This document shows, piece after piece, positions 56,427 to 59,466 of a DNA stretch of 59,466 nucleotides. Numbering within the stretch: the first letter of the stretch is position 1; each line of letters starts with the position of its first letter. Below the pieces are notes generated by a model. The model saw only the letters and a program-made list of their open reading frames with translations. It was not told the DNA's origin and did no database searches. The position numbers and the translations under genes were made by a program. Source of the stretch: Streptomyces longisporoflavus (lineage in GTDB: Bacteria; Actinomycetota; Actinomycetes; Streptomycetales; Streptomycetaceae); NCBI RefSeq assembly GCF_014649775.1, contig NZ_BMTR01000034.1, positions 1 through 59,466 on the forward strand, given 5' to 3'.

Positions 56427-57329
56427 TCAGCTGACCGGCAGCGTGTTGTTCTCCTGTCGGGAGGCTGTGCCGAGCACGGTACGTGCGACGTCTTCGAGGG
56501 ATCCGAGCAGCGGATTGGGGTCGCCGGCGCGCGTGGCGAGCATGAGCTCGCAGGGATCGATGTCGGTGACGGGCACCAGGGCGATGTCCTCGCGCACAGC
56601 GGCGCGTCGGTCGCTGGCAGGGAAGATCGCGACACAGTGGCCGGTGGCGATGAGTTCCAGCTTGTCCTCGTAGCTGTCGTCGATCGCGGGCGGGGGTGGT
56701 GCCGGGCGGTCGCCGGCCGGCTTGGGCGTGCTCCAGAGGACCGGAGTGCTGGCGCAGGCCACCAGTTCCTCGTCCGGCAGAGCCCGCAGGCTGACGGCTT
56801 TCTCGTGCGCCAGATGATGGCTCGCCGATGTGGCGAGTACCCGCGGCTCCTGATGGAGCGTGGTCACCCGCAGGCCGTCCGCGGGGAAGGGCAGGGGTTT
56901 GTAGGCGACGAGGGCGTCGATGCGCCCCTCGGCGAGGGCGTGCGTGTCCCGCCAGTCGAGGTGCCGGGTGCGGACCTGGCTATCGGGGTGCCGGCGGCGC
57001 AGTTCCTGCATGCAGGCGGTGATGACCAGTCCTTCGGCGCAGCCGACGGTGATGGTAGGGGGCTGGAGGGCGGCTCTGGCCGTGCGAGCGGCTTGCTCGG
57101 CCTCGTGGAGCAGTGTCCGGGCCCCGGGAAGGAATGCCTGACCGGCGTCGGTGAGGCTGCTGCCCTGCGGCGTACGGTCGAAAAGCCGGACACCGAGCTG
57201 GGCTTCCAGTCGCTGGATCTGGCGGCTCAGCGACGGCTGTGCCAGGTGCAGCTTGGTGGCGGCCCGGCCGAAGTTGCCGTACTCCGCCACGACCGTGAAA
57301 TAGCGCACGAGCCGCAGATCAACGTCCAT
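56427..57329 (-). CDS. LysR-family transcriptional regulator
   Basis: 300 residues from ATG 57329. LRLVRYFTVVAEYGNFGRAA and LAQPSLSRQIQRLEAQLGVR make the LysR HTH, with LFDRTPQGSSLTDAG the usual end of the DNA-binding arm. The periplasmic-binding-like effector domain starts at about 90 (ITVGCAEGLVITACM). Divergent from an SDR gene across 98 bp containing an inverted repeat, so it probably activates that gene. Confidence 0.93.
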   Translation of the reverse strand: MDVDLRLVRYFTVVAEYGNFGRAATKLHLAQPSLSRQIQRLEAQLGVRLFDRTPQGSSLTDAGQAFLPGARTLLHEAEQAARTARAALQPPTITVGCAEGLVITACMQELRRRHPDSQVRTRHLDWRDTHALAEGRIDALVAYKPLPFPADGLRVTTLHQEPRVLATSASHHLAHEKAVSLRALPDEELVACASTPVLWSTPKPAGDRPAPPPPAIDDSYEDKLELIATGHCVAIFPASDRRAAVREDIALVPVTDIDPCELMLATRAGDPNPLLGSLEDVARTVLGTASRQENNTLPVS

Positions 57330-57351
57330 TGGCCCAGGGTACGTCGCGCGT

Positions 57352-57372
57352 GTCATACGCCGGGGGCATGAC
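57352..57372. promoter_or_regulatory. Inverted repeat between LysR and SDR genes
   Basis: GTCAT and ATGAC are 11 bases apart (57352-57356, 57368-57372), the arm spacing usual for LysR boxes (T-N11-A). It lies 56 bp upstream of the SDR start. Confidence 0.5.
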
Positions 57373-57427
57373 GGCATACGGAACAGGTCTTGGACAGGGG
57401 GTGCGGGCGGGTAATTGGCTTGGGGGC

Positions 57428-58174
57428 ATGAGCACTTATGACGGCAAGAAGATCGTGATCACGGGTGGAAGCAGCGGTATCGGCCTGGCCGCGGCCCGGT
57501 TGTTCGCGGACGGTGGGGCGGACGTACTGATCACCGGCCGTACCCGATCCACTCTGGACGCCGCGCTTGAGCAGTTGGGGGACAAGGCGGTCGGCGTCCG
57601 CAGCGACGCCGCGTCCCTGAAGGCCATCAAGGCGCTGGCCGGCACGGTCCGGGAGCGGTTCGGTGCGCTGGACGCGCTGTTCGTCAACGCCGGCGTCACT
57701 GCGTCCGCGCCCTTGGAGGCGACGACGGAGGAGATGTACGACGAGCTGTTCGCCATCAACACCAAGGGCCCGTACTTCACGGTGCAGGCGTTGGCGCCGT
57801 TGCTGCGCGAGGGAAGCGGCGTGGTTCTCACCACGTCGGTGGTCAACGTCCTGGGTCTCGACGCGCTCAGTGTCTACTCGGCGAGCAAGGCAGCCCTGCG
57901 GTCGATGACACGCACCCTGGCCCGCGAGCTGCTGCCGCGCAAGGTGCGCGTCAATGCCGTGAGCCCCGGCCCGATCGACTCGGGCATCCTGGACCGCTCC
58001 TCGCCGCCCGCCGATGTCGTCGAGGCGACGAAGGAGACCTACCGGAGCACCATTCCGATGCAGCGGCTGGGGTCGTCCGAGGAGGTGGCCGCCGCGGTGG
58101 CGTACCTGGCGTTCGGTGCGACCTTCTCGACGGGAACGGAGTTCCCTGTCGACGGAGGGGCGTCGCAACTCTAG
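57428..58174 (+). CDS. Short-chain dehydrogenase/reductase (SDR), classical
   Basis: 248 residues from ATG 57428. VITGGSSGIGLAAARLFADG is the TGxxxGxG motif, FVNAGVTAS the NAG strand, TTSVVNVLGL the catalytic serine, and YSASKAALRS YxxxK. VRVNAVSPGPIDSGI is the usual PG segment; the C-terminus ends DGGASQL. LysR control is suggested by the divergent gene. Substrate unknown. Confidence 0.94.
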   Translation: MSTYDGKKIVITGGSSGIGLAAARLFADGGADVLITGRTRSTLDAALEQLGDKAVGVRSDAASLKAIKALAGTVRERFGALDALFVNAGVTASAPLEATTEEMYDELFAINTKGPYFTVQALAPLLREGSGVVLTTSVVNVLGLDALSVYSASKAALRSMTRTLARELLPRKVRVNAVSPGPIDSGILDRSSPPADVVEATKETYRSTIPMQRLGSSEEVAAAVAYLAFGATFSTGTEFPVDGGASQL

Positions 58175-58318
58175 CTAGGCCGTTTGCGCAAAGTCGCGTC
58201 GTCGCCCGAAGGGCAGGCGGGACTTTGAAGACAGGCCCGCGCCTTGCGGCGTGCTGACTTGTGTGGTCGGGGCTGCCGCGCCGGTGGCCGGGGCTGGCAG
58301 TCCCGGTGGTCGGGGTAG

Positions 58319-58759
58319 CGCCAGGCCCATGCTCACGACGTCGTCGAGGCTGCCTGCGCGGCACTCGTTGCCGGACTAGACAGCCCGGCACTGCGCATTC
58401 TGGCCGGATACACACGTGCCGAGGCGGAGTACGACGTTCCCGACTTGCTTCCCGTCGTACTCGACGAGCTGGACCTTGCGTTCTACCCGCGCGACAGCGA
58501 GGCCGGGCAGGACGCTGCCGTGCGGGCGCTCGCGCACCAGATGCTGGCGGGCCGGCTGACGCCGCGAGAGCTTGCTGTGCGCATCCATCAGCGGTTCGGC
58601 CACCAGCTACCCCTGGCCGAGTGTCTTGCTGAGCTGGATGACGACGAGTACGACATCGTCGAGTACGGGAACAGGACGTTGGCGCAGCTCGATGCCGAGG
58701 TCACGGCCGAAGCTCAGCGTCTGGCGCATGGTCGGCCCGACCAGAACCGACATTCATAG
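58319..58759 (+). pseudogene. Conserved hypothetical gene lacking its start
   Basis: The frame opens after an in-frame TAG at 58316 with HAHDVVEAACAALVAGLDSP and continues through LLPVVLDELDLAFYPRDSEA, VRIHQRFGHQLPLAECLAEL and the end RPDQNRHS. It is protein-like throughout. The first possible start is a TTG at 58445, which would cut off about 42 residues that look conserved. A 5' truncation or mutation is likely. Helical, acidic; no known function. Confidence 0.55.
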
Positions 58760-59015
58760 CGATCGAGCCCTGAACAAGCGGTCGTCAGCAGAAGTAGGTG
58801 GCTGAACGGTCCGGTTCTTGCTCGCCGTAGTCCGGCAGCCTTCTACGATCCGGTGCATGCTGGGTCCCGAGCTGCTGGAACGGATCACTGCGCGGCGGCG
58901 AATTGAGGGTTGTCCCGTATGTGTCCTGGGAGGCGACACCTGTCACATCTGAGCCAGCTGATCCGTCCTAGAGGCGGAAGTGCCCTGCTGGCTGGGACCC
59001 CTGGAGCTGAGAACC

Positions 59016-59360
59016 GTGGCCATTGCCTATGTCATCGTTGCCGTACTCACCATCGCGTATTGCCTGTTCTCGGCAGGTGCTGACTTCGTGCGGTGGGAGC
59101 GTGTCGGCGTCGCCATGGACACGGTCGGCGTGCCGCGCTCATGGATGCCCTGGCTAGGAGTCCCCAAGGCAGCAGCCGCGCTTGGGCTGCTCGTTGGATT
59201 CTGGATACCGGTGATCGGCATGACTGCGGCGGCCGGCCTCGTTCTCTTCTTCGGCGCCGCCATAGTGACCCACCTGCGAGCACGCGACTGCTCCTTCGGT
59301 CTGCAGTACCCGTTCCTTCTGCTGGCCATCACCACCTTGGCCTTGAGAGCTGCCGTCTAA
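59016..59360 (+). CDS. DoxX-like small membrane protein
   Basis: 114 residues from GTG 59016 with GGAG upstream (an upstream GTG 58980 is possible). Four hydrophobic helices: VAIAYVIVAVLTIAYCLFSA, WLGVPKAAAALGLLVGFWI, VIGMTAAAGLVLFFGAAIV and the last LQYPFLLLAITTLALRA. RWERVGVAMDTVGVPRSW between helices 1 and 2 is typical of DoxX-like proteins. Membrane protein of unknown role. Confidence 0.85.
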   Translation: MAIAYVIVAVLTIAYCLFSAGADFVRWERVGVAMDTVGVPRSWMPWLGVPKAAAALGLLVGFWIPVIGMTAAAGLVLFFGAAIVTHLRARDCSFGLQYPFLLLAITTLALRAAV

Positions 59361-59429
59361 CTGACCGTTTCAGAATGACGTTCGTTGTGGGACTTGGCAG
59401 TTAAGTGTTGTCTCGGCAGGATTGGTTGG

Positions 59430-59466
59430 GTGGCTGCTGAACTTGTGCCTGATGACTTGTGGGAAC
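59430..59466 (+). mobile_element. IS5-type transposase start, truncated by window edge
   Basis: GTG 59430 opens MAAELVPDDLWE, the common start of IS5-family transposases (VAAELVPDDLWExxxPLLP). Only 12 codons are inside. The upstream 60 bp may contain the IS left end, but terminal repeats cannot be confirmed. Confidence 0.7.

Noticed and set aside
1..59466. tRNA, rRNA, riboswitch, origin or attachment sites
   Set aside because: I looked for cloverleaf-type arms, long direct repeats and known riboswitch-like cores near gene starts and saw none I could support. A covariance-model scan would be needed to exclude them.

Overview
The window is chromosomal DNA from a high-GC actinomycete, almost certainly a Streptomyces. 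The base composition and codon use fit, and so do the GTG/TTG starts, ATGA/GTGA-coupled operons, a complete conservon (cvnABCD plus a P450), Ser/Thr kinases fused to beta-propellers, and a bacterial indole prenyltransferase. It reads as an accessory, arm-like region: short operons for small-molecule chemistry, one-gene regulators, orphan immunity-like genes and many decayed transposase or gene fragments. I saw no rRNA, tRNA or CRISPR.

Layout. 1-6.3 kb: an edge-truncated VOC gene, a small secreted protein with a strong terminator, a broken second secreted protein, an ArsR regulator, an orphan roadblock protein, then a plasmid/ICE-like stretch of small uncharacterised genes with a DUF6192 remnant. 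6.4-10.5 kb: a tightly coupled three-gene operon (kinase-fold fusion, radical SAM, dGTPase-like HD protein) that looks like an undescribed conflict/defence or nucleotide-processing system. 10.7-14.2 kb: gene and IS remnants, a membrane protein, a DUF6461 protein and a broken enoyl-CoA hydratase. 14.3-20.2 kb: a secreted Tap-type peptidase, then an esterase-amidohydrolase operon divergent from a TetR regulator and a DAO-type flavoenzyme.

20.3-27.8 kb: two opposed IS1182-type fragments, then seven same-strand genes: cvnA-cvnB-cvnC-cvnD-P450, a 348-bp gap, and an indole prenyltransferase followed by tryptophanase. This suggests a signalling conservon placed in front of a prenylated-indole pathway. 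28.5-33.5 kb: two paralogous kinase-propeller proteins. 34.0-36.3 kb: a PPOX flavoprotein and TetR gene divergent from an epoxide hydrolase around a striking inverted repeat.

36.4-45.6 kb is the most exciting region: a candidate new RiPP (ribosomal peptide) cluster. A 26-residue precursor ORF with a good ribosome-binding site is followed on the same strand by an HExxH peptide-hydroxylase-like gene, a YcaO gene, two methyltransferases, a glycosyltransferase, a nucleotide-sugar epimerase, a PhyH dioxygenase and a sulfotransferase. A second sulfotransferase runs divergently. The genes suggest a hydroxylated, methylated, glycosylated and possibly sulfated peptide.

45.7-59.5 kb: a CGNR regulator and alpha/beta hydrolase; an SDR/ene-reductase/RidA/NAD-binding/VOC operon divergent from a GntR repressor with a perfect 14-bp inverted-repeat operator; an orphan Imm1-like immunity gene; a TetR/quinone-reductase pair; an IS21 IstB remnant; a LysR/SDR pair; a DoxX-like membrane protein; and the start of an IS5-type transposase at the right edge.
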